Assembly: GCA_937902315.1 (NCBI GenBank)
Contig: CALGUG010000007.1
Coordinates: 89,014-153,013 of the forward strand
Reading direction: 5' to 3'
Length of the DNA: 64,000 nt
From: an uncultured Chloroflexales bacterium
GTDB lineage: Bacteria > Chloroflexota > Chloroflexia > Chloroflexales > Chloroflexaceae
Below, in pieces: positions 57,489 to 64,000 of this stretch. The position numbers and the translations under genes were made by a program. The notes beneath the pieces were generated by a model that saw only the letters and a program-made list of their open reading frames with translations, was not told where the DNA came from and made no database searches. How positions within the stretch are numbered: the stretch's first letter is position 1; each line of letters opens with the position of its first letter.

Positions 57489-57882
57489 TCTTTTAGCCGA
57501 GTGATCCCAAATCCACTTTAAAGATTTGCATTCTCGCAATCGAGAAAGCAAAACGATAGAAAACCATAGTTGAGACCCTTCTGCTGAAGGCCAAAAACGG
57601 AAAGTGATCAACCAGATTTGTTCTCAGAGAGCTAATCTGACATTTTCTACAGCTTGTCGTATCTTCTGAGCCCGTCAAACGATAACCATATAGATAAGCA
57701 ATTCTGCTTCCTTCTCGCTCCTACGCCCCAGTCGAGAAGCACACTGCTCCCCTTGATTTTGAACATACTCGTGTAGCGCAGGCTCGTCCTTCATCCACTT
57801 CCATCCCGCATCCCAGCTTGGAGCGCGAGCTTAGAGACGGCAATTCATCGATTCTGAAACAACACCGGAAGAGATTAGAGAT
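57489..57882. other. Intergenic region with repeat B
   Basis: This 394-bp stretch holds repeat B copy 6 and otherwise nothing recognisable. The promoter of the REC-Hpt gene must be in its right part. Confidence 0.45.
57575..57597 (-). repeat. Dispersed intergenic repeat B, copy 6
   Basis: ACCCTTCTGCTGAAGGCCAA followed by AAA is the most divergent copy. It is followed by AGTGATCAACCAGATTTG, a flank shared with copy 5. Confidence 0.6.
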
Positions 57883-59157
57883 ATGTTCTACAAACCGGTT
57901 CAGTTGTTGTGTCGCTCTAGCTATGTAGCCTTATACCTGTTGCTTACGTTAGACTTGGCTCGGAAGCTCGCTCAAGCCGACGATCGATCGACCCTTCGAA
58001 TGCTTGCATTTTTGCCAAGTCTGTATGGTTTTGCTCTCTTTGGGCCTACTTTGCGCCAAATGCGAATCGCTCGTTTGCAGCTACAAGCGCTTCTGTTGTG
58101 CGCCTTGGCTTTGCTGGCACTTGTAAGTGGTATCTATCGTTTGTTGGCGCGCTTTTTAGACCGTCAAGCCTCTAGGCTAGGGCTAGGTATACATCAGTTG
58201 ATCGAGCCAATAGCGAGTGAGACGCGCTCGGTGACATCAACTGCTGAACCTAACGCGAGTGTTCGAATCTTTTATTACACAGTGACAGCCTTATTCTCGC
58301 AACGTCAGCCCCTTAGTAGCCTGCGTCGCCCTGTGCCGCCTTCTGAAGAGATAGCGGCTATGTCGGAGCCTTCTATATCTTCCTCGCGTTTGTCTTCCCT
58401 TCAGATCTTGTTGGTCGAAGATAACCAACTGAATCAACAGCTTGTTTTGCTGCTGTTGCAGAGCTTGGGCCATCGGGCCGATCTGGCCGCAAACGGTATT
58501 GACGCGCTCGATGCAGTCGCTCAGCAGCGCTACGACTTGATTTTGATGGATATTCAAATGCCCGAGATGGATGGGCTTGAGGCGACACGAGCTATCTGTG
58601 AGATATATCCCGTTCTTGAACGCCCTTACATTATCGCGATAACAGCTAATACGATGCAAGGTGATCGTGAACAGTGTCTTGCAGCGGGAATGGACGATTA
58701 CATGACGAAACCAATTCAAATCGCTGAACTTCAAGGAGCATTAGAACGTGCCGTGATCGGCATCGAGCAGCGTCTCCAATTTGGAAACAATTCAAATGAT
58801 GAGTCTGTGATCGATAAACATGTACTTGAAGAACTGCGTTTGTTAGAGACGGAAGAACAGCCCAACGTTGTAAGCCTCTTAATCACATTGTTTATGAAGG
58901 AGTCGGCACCATTGCTCGAAGAGCTGCGTTTGGGCGTAATGCTAGCCGATGCTGATCGTGTTCGACGGGCAGCCCATAGCCTCAAGAGTAGTAGCGCAAG
59001 CCTAGGCGCGCATGCTCTCTCTTCCCTGAGCGCTGAGCTAGAGAAGTGTGGCCGTAGCAATTGCTTTCAGCACGCTATGCCGATTGTACAACAGCTTGAA
59101 CGTGAATATGCGCGGGTTTGCAAAGCTTTAGAGTGTGAACAGCGAGGTAGTACGTGA
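57883..59157 (+). CDS. Membrane-anchored receiver-Hpt protein without a kinase core
   Basis: This 424-residue protein has two membrane helices near the N-terminus (about 12-30 and 65-90), a linker, a complete receiver domain (about 172-295; VEDNQ, phosphoacceptor Asp223 in LILMDIQMPEMDG and Lys276 in TKPIQ) and an Hpt domain (about 310-420; AAHSLKSSSASLG with His365). The layout is that of a hybrid histidine kinase from which the HisKA and HATPase domains are missing, so it should be a membrane phosphorelay intermediate. It is coupled by a 4-base overlap to the REC-adenylate cyclase gene. The sensor kinase is not in the window. Confidence 0.88.
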   Translation: MFYKPVQLLCRSSYVALYLLLTLDLARKLAQADDRSTLRMLAFLPSLYGFALFGPTLRQMRIARLQLQALLLCALALLALVSGIYRLLARFLDRQASRLGLGIHQLIEPIASETRSVTSTAEPNASVRIFYYTVTALFSQRQPLSSLRRPVPPSEEIAAMSEPSISSSRLSSLQILLVEDNQLNQQLVLLLLQSLGHRADLAANGIDALDAVAQQRYDLILMDIQMPEMDGLEATRAICEIYPVLERPYIIAITANTMQGDREQCLAAGMDDYMTKPIQIAELQGALERAVIGIEQRLQFGNNSNDESVIDKHVLEELRLLETEEQPNVVSLLITLFMKESAPLLEELRLGVMLADADRVRRAAHSLKSSSASLGAHALSSLSAELEKCGRSNCFQHAMPIVQQLEREYARVCKALECEQRGST

Positions 59158-60290
59158 GCTTGTTGATAGTTGATGATACCGCAGGTCAACGCTTCTTGCT
59201 TGCGGCGATCTTGAGAGCAGCTGGCTACAACGATCTGCTGATGGCAGGCTCTGCAGAACAAGCCTTTAGGCTTTTGGGCTGTGATGCACCACCCCAGAGC
59301 GCTGAAGAGATCGATCTCGTACTGATGGACATCAGTATGCCCGATATGGATGGTATCGAGGCGTGTCGTATCATCAAAGCCGCACCTGACTTCCAAGATC
59401 TGCCCATCATTATGGTAACGGCCAGCACCGAGAGCGCCGATTTGCAGTTAGCCTTCGATGCCGGTGCCAACGATTTTATCAGCAAGCCCTTTAATCGAAT
59501 CGAGCTGTTGGCGCGCGTTCGCTCGGCCTTGCGCCTCAAACACGAGATGGATAAACGTAAGGCGCGGGAATTGGAGTTGCGAGCTGCCAATGAAGCTCTG
59601 AGCCTCAAACATCGCTTATTGCAAGAGGAGCAGGAGCGTTCAGAACAGCTTCTGCTTAACATCTTACCGCAGCCGATCGCCCAAGAGCTGAAACACCATA
59701 AAGGCATTATCGCCCATAGCTTCGATGAAGTGACGGTGCTGTTCGCCGATATCGTTGACTTCACCAAGCTCTCTGCGAGCATTTTGCCCGAAGAGCTAGT
59801 GATCTTGCTCAACGAGGTGTTTTCGCGCTTCGATCGTTTGGCCGAGCTACATGGCTTAGAGAAGATCAAAACGATCGGAGACGCTTATATGGCGGTTGGT
59901 GGCCTGACCAATCAGCGCTCCGATCATGCTCAAGCGGTTGCCGAGATGGCGCTCGATATGCGCGATGAGGTCGCCAAACACTATAACGAGCTAGAGATTC
60001 GGATCGGCATTGCAACTGGGCCGGTTGTGGCTGGCGTGATCGGCACCAAGAAGTTCAGCTATGATCTGTGGGGCAATACCGTCAATATGGCCAGCCGCAT
60101 GGAGTCGCATGGCTTTGGTAGCTCGATTCAAGTCACCGAGCGAACCTTTATGGCCCTGCGCGACAGCTACGACTTCACTAGGCGCGAAGATGTTTGGGTC
60201 AAGGGTCACGGCAAAATGCGCACCTATTTGTTGAATAAGCGACGGCTAGTCGATTACTACGATCTTGAAAGCTATGCCAATCGGACCTAA
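59154..60290 (+). CDS. Response regulator with class III adenylate cyclase domain
   Basis: This 378-residue protein has a receiver domain (about 1-125; LLIVDDT, phosphoacceptor in LVLMDISMPDMDG and Lys in FISKPFNR), a coiled-coil linker (about 135-165) and a class III cyclase domain (about 185-360; VTVLFADIVDFTKLS, KIKTIGDAYMAVGG, YDLWGNTVNMASRMES). The Lys and Asp of the adenine pocket (in KTIGDAY and YDLWG) favour ATP over GTP. It should make cAMP in response to phosphorylation, probably by the REC-Hpt protein encoded just before. The start GTG 59154 overlaps the previous stop by 4 bases. This is a phosphorelay-to-cAMP pair. Confidence 0.92.
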   Translation: MSLLIVDDTAGQRFLLAAILRAAGYNDLLMAGSAEQAFRLLGCDAPPQSAEEIDLVLMDISMPDMDGIEACRIIKAAPDFQDLPIIMVTASTESADLQLAFDAGANDFISKPFNRIELLARVRSALRLKHEMDKRKARELELRAANEALSLKHRLLQEEQERSEQLLLNILPQPIAQELKHHKGIIAHSFDEVTVLFADIVDFTKLSASILPEELVILLNEVFSRFDRLAELHGLEKIKTIGDAYMAVGGLTNQRSDHAQAVAEMALDMRDEVAKHYNELEIRIGIATGPVVAGVIGTKKFSYDLWGNTVNMASRMESHGFGSSIQVTERTFMALRDSYDFTRREDVWVKGHGKMRTYLLNKRRLVDYYDLESYANRT

Positions 60291-60367
60291 CTTACTGAAA
60301 CGATGCACGTTGGGGAGGCGTGTCTGTGCAGCCAGATACGACCTCGTTGTTTCGGGAGGATTGTTGA

Positions 60368-60384
60368 TAGCCGTAGGCGGACGC
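60368..60384 (+). repeat. Dispersed intergenic repeat A, copy 17
   Basis: TAGCCGTAGGCGGACGC is followed by CAACCGCTAAAACTTTGAAG, the distal motif with one change. It lies between the cyclase gene and the tRNA. Confidence 0.85.
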
Positions 60385-60469
60385 TGTTAGGACCTTCTTT
60401 GGGGGTGTGACCCAACCGCTAAAACTTTGAAGTACCCAAGCGGATTTGCTATGAAAACTTTAGCGCTGA

Positions 60470-60504
60470 AAATGCAAGAACGGAGGGAATTCTCCCTCCG
60501 TTTT
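60470..60504 (-). terminator. Terminator of tRNA-Arg
   Basis: CGGAGGG and CCCTCCG (60481-60500) form a 7-bp stem. On the minus strand it is followed by TTCTTGCATTTT; on the plus strand TTTT follows, so it may stop transcription both ways. Confidence 0.75.
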
Positions 60505-60509
60505 CTATG

Positions 60510-60586
60510 TGGCGCCCCCGGGCGGACTCGAACCACCGACGCACACCTTAGGACGGAGTCGCTCTATCCATCTGAGCTACGGGGGC
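60510..60586 (-). tRNA. tRNA-Arg, anticodon CCT
   Basis: A 74-nt tRNA plus encoded CCA. The acceptor stem GCCCCCG/CGGGGGC, D-arm GCTC...GAGC, anticodon loop GTCCTAA (CCU, decoding AGG) and T-arm GGTGGTTCGAGTCCGCC are all recognisable. The anticodon stem ACTCC/GGTGT contains one U-U mismatch and the loop starts with G, which is unusual. The CCA is encoded (60510-60512). Confidence 0.9.
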
Positions 60587-60828
60587 CTGCATCGGCTTGT
60601 AGTATACCATTCGTTTGGCATATTGGCAAGCACTTTTAGGCTTTATTCAGCATATAGATCGCCATCTGCTTTCGTATGATGTAATCAGTTTTCTCTTCTA
60701 GGCATTCAATATTTATGTGAGGCTTGTTGTGAACACATTTCTTAACATGACTTGAATAATCGGCCTGTTCGCGCAACAATAGGAACAAATTTGACGATCT
60801 AGTGATATCTCTCTAGAATCGAGGCTGT

Positions 60829-61356
60829 ATGTCACAAAGAAGACAGCGACGATTACCCATGAAACGACCAACAAGTGTTACCTTATTGGGCCTAATGGTG
60901 CTTGTCCAAGGCCTGAGCTTCGCATTGTTTGCAGGGTTGTCCTTTTCCTTAGTAATACCCGCTCTCTATGAGTTGTATCCGCCTGAAATTGCTAGCGAGA
61001 TCCCGATTCATAGTTCGCGTTACTGGCTTTTCACAAGCACAGCCCTAGTGATGGGTATTTGTTGTCTTGTGAGCAGCGTCGGTATCTTTCGCCTGCGCCC
61101 TTGGGCTTGGATCATGGCCCTGATCGTTCAGGGTATTAACCTCGCCGCCGAATTGCTCAACTATGTCAATGGGCATGCCTTCTATTTCAATATGTTTGCT
61201 TCGGTGATCATTGTGCTCTATTTGAATCAGCGCGATATTCAACGTTCATTTAGTGTCGCTCAACAACGTGATGATCCCGACAGCATGTTGACGATCGAAG
61301 CCAATAACGCGGCGATTATGGAAGCTCAACGAGAAGTTGTAGATCGGCATTTATAA
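60829..61356 (+). CDS. DUF2127-like membrane protein
   Basis: This 175-residue protein has four membrane helices (about 15-40, 65-90, 93-115 and 120-140). The segment FRLRPWAWIMALIVQGINLA and the ending VIIVLYLNQRDIQRSF resemble DUF2127-type membrane proteins. The function is unknown. ATG 60829 has GAGG just upstream; an ATG at 60859 is a shorter alternative. It lies 64 bases ahead of the next gene. Confidence 0.7.
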   Translation: MSQRRQRRLPMKRPTSVTLLGLMVLVQGLSFALFAGLSFSLVIPALYELYPPEIASEIPIHSSRYWLFTSTALVMGICCLVSSVGIFRLRPWAWIMALIVQGINLAAELLNYVNGHAFYFNMFASVIIVLYLNQRDIQRSFSVAQQRDDPDSMLTIEANNAAIMEAQREVVDRHL

Positions 61357-61420
61357 CGCCACCTACGCTTGGTGCCATCAGAATGTGGGCCCTTCTTTTT
61401 GTAGTTTAGACTAGACGATT

Positions 61421-63268
61421 ATGCAAGAGACGCTTAGTCAGAAAGACCTTGACCTTCTGCGGCGTTTTGAACCGATCGCCTGTTTTACGCTTGGCGAGCA
61501 GTTCTACCCAATGAATGTCGATTACTATTTAGCCGAATCGGCTCTCTGTATTCAACGCCCCAATGATGTGCCCGAGGTATTGGTGCCTCGTGGAGAGTTG
61601 ACGGTCGATAAGTTGGTGATGCCGCGCCGCGATGTCGATGGCTCGGTCTACTTTATCAATTTCGCTGAACCTCTCAATCCAAAACAGGTCTTAGAGTATT
61701 ATCGCCAATCTCCAGTACGAGAATTTCACGCCGGACGTGGGCGCTTAGCGCGTGTTGGTCTATTGGCGCGCGTGCTCGATTTGCTCTTTTCGGTCACTCT
61801 GTTGTTGCGTGGTAAAGTGCCCGGCGGTCTTGCGGCCGATGCGGGCTTGCGTTACCAAGCGATTCAAGAGCAGCACGAGCACTACACCTACTATGGGCGC
61901 GTCGTGCGCGAAAATGGCTACACCATTCTGCAATATTGGTTTTTTTATGCCTTCAATGACTGGCGATCATCGTTTTATGGCGTGAACGACCACGAAAGCG
62001 ATTGGGAGATGATCACCGTCTACACCATCGAAGACGAAGATGGTGAGGTGCATCCTTGTTGGGTCGGCTATTCATCGCACGAGTTTGAAGGCGATGACCT
62101 CCGTCGCCACTGGAACGACCCAGAGTTGCAATTGGTGGGCGAGCATCCGGTGGTCTATGTTGGTGCTGGATCGCACGCCAACTACTACACTCAAGGTGAA
62201 TACCTGCCGGTGGCCGAGATCCCCTTTGCGCGCGGCATCGTTCGCTTCTGGCGAAGGCTTCAGCGCTTCTGGCGGGTTACCTTGCGCCAAGGCGGCGAAT
62301 ATATCGATCTGCCCGATCTCTCCTTTATTCGTATTCCGTTCGTAGACTACGCCCGTGGCGATGGTTTGCGCATCGGTCCTGGTCAGAGCAAAAGCTGGGA
62401 GATGGTGCCGTTGCAGGCCACCGAGTATGGCCCAGCGCCCGCCTGGGTCGAAGGCTATCGCGGCCTGTGGGGCTTGTACACGCGTGATCCGGTTGCGGGC
62501 GAAGATGCACCGGCAGGGCCGCGCTACAATCGCGATGGCAGCGTGCGCAAAATGTGGTACAACCCGCTCGGCTGGGGCGGACTCGACAAGGTGCCGCCGC
62601 CGACCTTGGCGCGCGGTGTGCTCGAACGTCAACAGCAGCGTCTGCGCGACGAACAGCGCGAGCTGCAACAGCAGATCGCTGATCTAACCGAGCGTCTTAT
62701 GGGCCTTGAGATGGAAGCCGAGGCCGTGCGCGGTCTCTCCCACCTTCAAGAGCGCGCTATGGACCTTGAAGCAAAGATCGCCCAGCATTCACAAGATCTC
62801 AATGCCCTGAAATCGCGCCACGCCATGAATGAGCTGGTCTTAGAGAGTTGCACCACTTACAGCCAACGTCTAGGCAGAGATACAGCGGTCGATATTCGCG
62901 CTCACTTGCGCCTGCCTCAGATGCCAACCAGTTCGGCTGAACTGCGTCTAGGCCGTATCGCCGAAACCTGGAGCGCCTTGAGCGTCGGCATTCTGCTGAT
63001 CGGCATCGCGATTATCGCTCAGTTTGTGCGTGGCTGGGAGATGAGCCTCTTGGCCCTGATCGGTGTGTATAGCTTTATCGAAGCACTCTTCCGCCGCCAA
63101 GTTCAATTCCTAGTGCGCTATGTGGTGGTTGGTTTAGCGCTGGCTGCGGGCTTAGTGCTGATCTACACCTTCTTCTGGCCTGTGGTGATTATTCTGATCT
63201 CGCTGGCTGGCCTGCTGATCATTGTCGAAAATATTCGCGAGCTAAGCGCATCCTTCCGTATCAAATAG
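61421..63268 (+). CDS. Large protein with Vps62-like N-terminal part, coiled coil and membrane helices
   Basis: This 615-residue protein has an N-terminal region (about 1-330) with HESDWEMITVY and HPVVYVGAGSHANYYT. These resemble the H-x-x-D-W-E and G-S-H-A motifs of Vps62-like/NPP1-like proteins, a fold with unknown bacterial role. A coiled coil follows (about 400-480) and then two to three membrane helices near the C-terminus (about 525-605). The family assignment is weak and by motif. ATG 61421 starts it; no signal peptide is seen, so the N-terminal part is probably cytoplasmic and anchored by the C-terminus. Its role is unknown. Confidence 0.65.
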   Translation: MQETLSQKDLDLLRRFEPIACFTLGEQFYPMNVDYYLAESALCIQRPNDVPEVLVPRGELTVDKLVMPRRDVDGSVYFINFAEPLNPKQVLEYYRQSPVREFHAGRGRLARVGLLARVLDLLFSVTLLLRGKVPGGLAADAGLRYQAIQEQHEHYTYYGRVVRENGYTILQYWFFYAFNDWRSSFYGVNDHESDWEMITVYTIEDEDGEVHPCWVGYSSHEFEGDDLRRHWNDPELQLVGEHPVVYVGAGSHANYYTQGEYLPVAEIPFARGIVRFWRRLQRFWRVTLRQGGEYIDLPDLSFIRIPFVDYARGDGLRIGPGQSKSWEMVPLQATEYGPAPAWVEGYRGLWGLYTRDPVAGEDAPAGPRYNRDGSVRKMWYNPLGWGGLDKVPPPTLARGVLERQQQRLRDEQRELQQQIADLTERLMGLEMEAEAVRGLSHLQERAMDLEAKIAQHSQDLNALKSRHAMNELVLESCTTYSQRLGRDTAVDIRAHLRLPQMPTSSAELRLGRIAETWSALSVGILLIGIAIIAQFVRGWEMSLLALIGVYSFIEALFRRQVQFLVRYVVVGLALAAGLVLIYTFFWPVVIILISLAGLLIIVENIRELSASFRIK

Positions 63269-63364
63269 TCGGAAAGGCGTGTGCTTGCTGTCTGTAATGC
63301 CACATCCGTTTGATGATTTCAGAATCTTGGCGGCGTGTTCTCTCCCGCAAAGAAGCTCTTAACC

Positions 63365-63381
63365 GCGTCCGCCTACGGCTA
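63365..63381 (-). repeat. Dispersed intergenic repeat A, copy 18
   Basis: GCGTCCGCCTACGGCTA is preceded by TTGGCGGCGTGTTCTCTCCC (the distal motif) and AAAGAAGCTCTTAACC. It lies between convergent gene ends. Confidence 0.85.
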
Positions 63382-63480
63382 TCAACAGCTGGCCCGCCAC
63401 CAAGAGGGTGTATTCCGCGCTTGCGACGAAGCCGCGCTCATCACCCCGCGAGCCATCAGAAGCGGAGCAAACGCTTAAGA

Positions 63481-63520
63481 GAAGGCCACCCCAACAGATG
63501 TGGGGTGGCCTTCTCTGTTT
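63481..63520. terminator. Bidirectional terminator between convergent genes
   Basis: GAAGGCCACCCC and GGGGTGGCCTTC (63481-63513) form a perfect 12-bp stem. TCTGTTTGTT follows on the plus strand. Confidence 0.88.
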
Positions 63521-63543
63521 GTTACGCGATCAGCAGTTCGCCG

Positions 63544-64000
63544 TTAGGAGCGCGGAGTGTTGGTTGGCTTATGCGTGCTGGTCGGCTTATGCGTACTAGT
63601 TGGCTTATGCGTGCTGGTCGGCTTATGCGTGCTGGTAGGTTTGTGTGTACTAGTTGGCTTATGGGTATTGGTTGGCTTATGGGTATTGGTAGGTTTGGGT
63701 GTATTGGTTGGCTTATGGGTATTGGTAGGTTTGGGTGTATTGCTTGGCTTTGGCGTCTTAGTAGGTTTGGGCGTATCGCTCGGCTTAGCTGTCTTGCTCG
63801 CAGTAGCCGTAGGCGTATTGGTAGGAGTGTTGCTTGGCGTATTAGTAGGCGTATTGGTAGGAGTGTTGCTTGGCGTATTGGTAGGCGTATTGGTAGGAGT
63901 GTTGCTTGGCGTATTAGTAGGCGTATTGGTAGGAGTGTTGCTTGGCGTATTGGTTGGCGTATGTGTTGGCGTGGCAGTGGGCGGAGCTTGGAGGTTCAGC
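63544..64000 (-). CDS. Thr/Pro-rich C-terminal end of a gene entering from the right
   Basis: The minus-strand frame is open from the right edge to the stop at 63544 (151 residues), with no stop in between. It contains only Thr/Pro/Asn/Ser/Lys/His repeats: first APPTATPTHTPTNTPSN-type units, then THKPTNTPKPTNT units near the end. The upstream part is outside the window. This looks like the extended wall-associated tail of a secreted protein. No start codon is visible, and the domain that it would carry cannot be told. It is supported by reading frame and composition, not by homology. Confidence 0.72.
   Translation of the reverse strand, partial: LNLQAPPTATPTHTPTNTPSNTPTNTPTNTPSNTPTNTPTNTPSNTPTNTPTNTPSNTPTNTPTATASKTAKPSDTPKPTKTPKPSNTPKPTNTHKPTNTPKPTNTHKPTNTHKPTSTHKPTSTHKPTSTHKPTSTHKPTSTHKPTNTPRS
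63815..63958. repeat. 36-bp tandem repeat (minisatellite), four copies
   Basis: Four copies of a 36-bp unit (GTATTGGTAGGAGTGTTGCT and a 16-base remainder) encode a 12-residue T-P-T-N-type unit on the minus strand. The copies differ by at most a few bases. Confidence 0.85.

Noticed and set aside
63801..63815. AGTAGCCGTAGGCG as a nineteenth repeat A copy
   Set aside because: Only 13 bases match, it is inside an open T/P-rich frame and lacks GGACGC; chance similarity is likely.
63815..63958. Tandem 36-bp repeats as a CRISPR array
   Set aside because: The copies abut without spacers and keep an open reading frame; there are no cas genes.

Overview
This 64 kb window looks like chromosomal DNA from a bacterium of the phylum Chloroflexota, perhaps a Herpetosiphon-like Chloroflexia. 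That placement is inferred from gene style and order (an FHA-ABC transporter beside zinc-ribbon PP2C and VWA proteins, many secreted beta-propeller and Thr/Pro-rich proteins, HD-GYP and PrsW proteins). No rRNA or other decisive marker is present. Housekeeping genes (acnA, cmk, uvrC, mtnP, prs, one tRNA-Arg) are mixed with signalling and cell-envelope genes. No phage, insertion sequence, transposase or CRISPR array was seen.

Layout. 1-5.1 kb: the end of a MacB/FtsX-type permease, a six-hairpin glycoside hydrolase and an AI-2E-family membrane protein. 5.2-14.0 kb: a phospho-signalling cluster, in which a zinc-ribbon/double-FHA ABC exporter is divergent from a four-gene operon (PP2C phosphatase, zinc-ribbon/pseudokinase/PP2C fusion, VWA protein, zinc-ribbon/FHA protein). 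15-21.7 kb: a secreted subtilisin-like protein that has lost its catalytic serine, a TolB-propeller lipoprotein, and a NarL-type regulator whose receiver acidic pocket is lost. 22-32.3 kb: aconitase, then a minus-strand block of LCP protein, cmk, a bacterial-PH membrane protein, a DUF4350-like membrane protein and an ABC ATPase. 32.5-41.3 kb: mtnP, a DsbB/BdbC-like protein, uvrC, a metallophosphoesterase, a small membrane protein behind a strong promoter with two LexA-like boxes, and a glucosaminidase-like/M23-like pair. 41.4-50.7 kb: UspA, REC-HD-GYP, a BNR-repeat protein, an SDR, a stand-alone DHp domain, a GNAT, prs and a GT-C-like membrane protein. 51-64 kb: a SnoaL-like protein, a TolB-propeller/M15-peptidase fusion, PrsW, a thioesterase, a flavin reductase, a NAGPA-type lipoprotein, a membrane REC-Hpt protein coupled to a REC-adenylate cyclase, tRNA-Arg, two membrane proteins, and the Thr/Pro-rich C-terminal end of a gene that enters from the right.

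The most unusual non-coding signal is a dispersed intergenic repeat. The 17-bp core GCGTCCGCCTACGGCTA (or its complement) occurs 18 times at 13 loci, never inside a recognised gene. Most loci lie between convergent gene ends, and five loci hold inverted pairs with the GCG ends outward. A second module (around CCACTCTGCCGAAGGCCA) accompanies it at several loci, sometimes joined to long perfect hairpins. The strongest candidate protein system is the zinc-ribbon/FHA/PP2C/VWA cluster at 5.2-14.0 kb.
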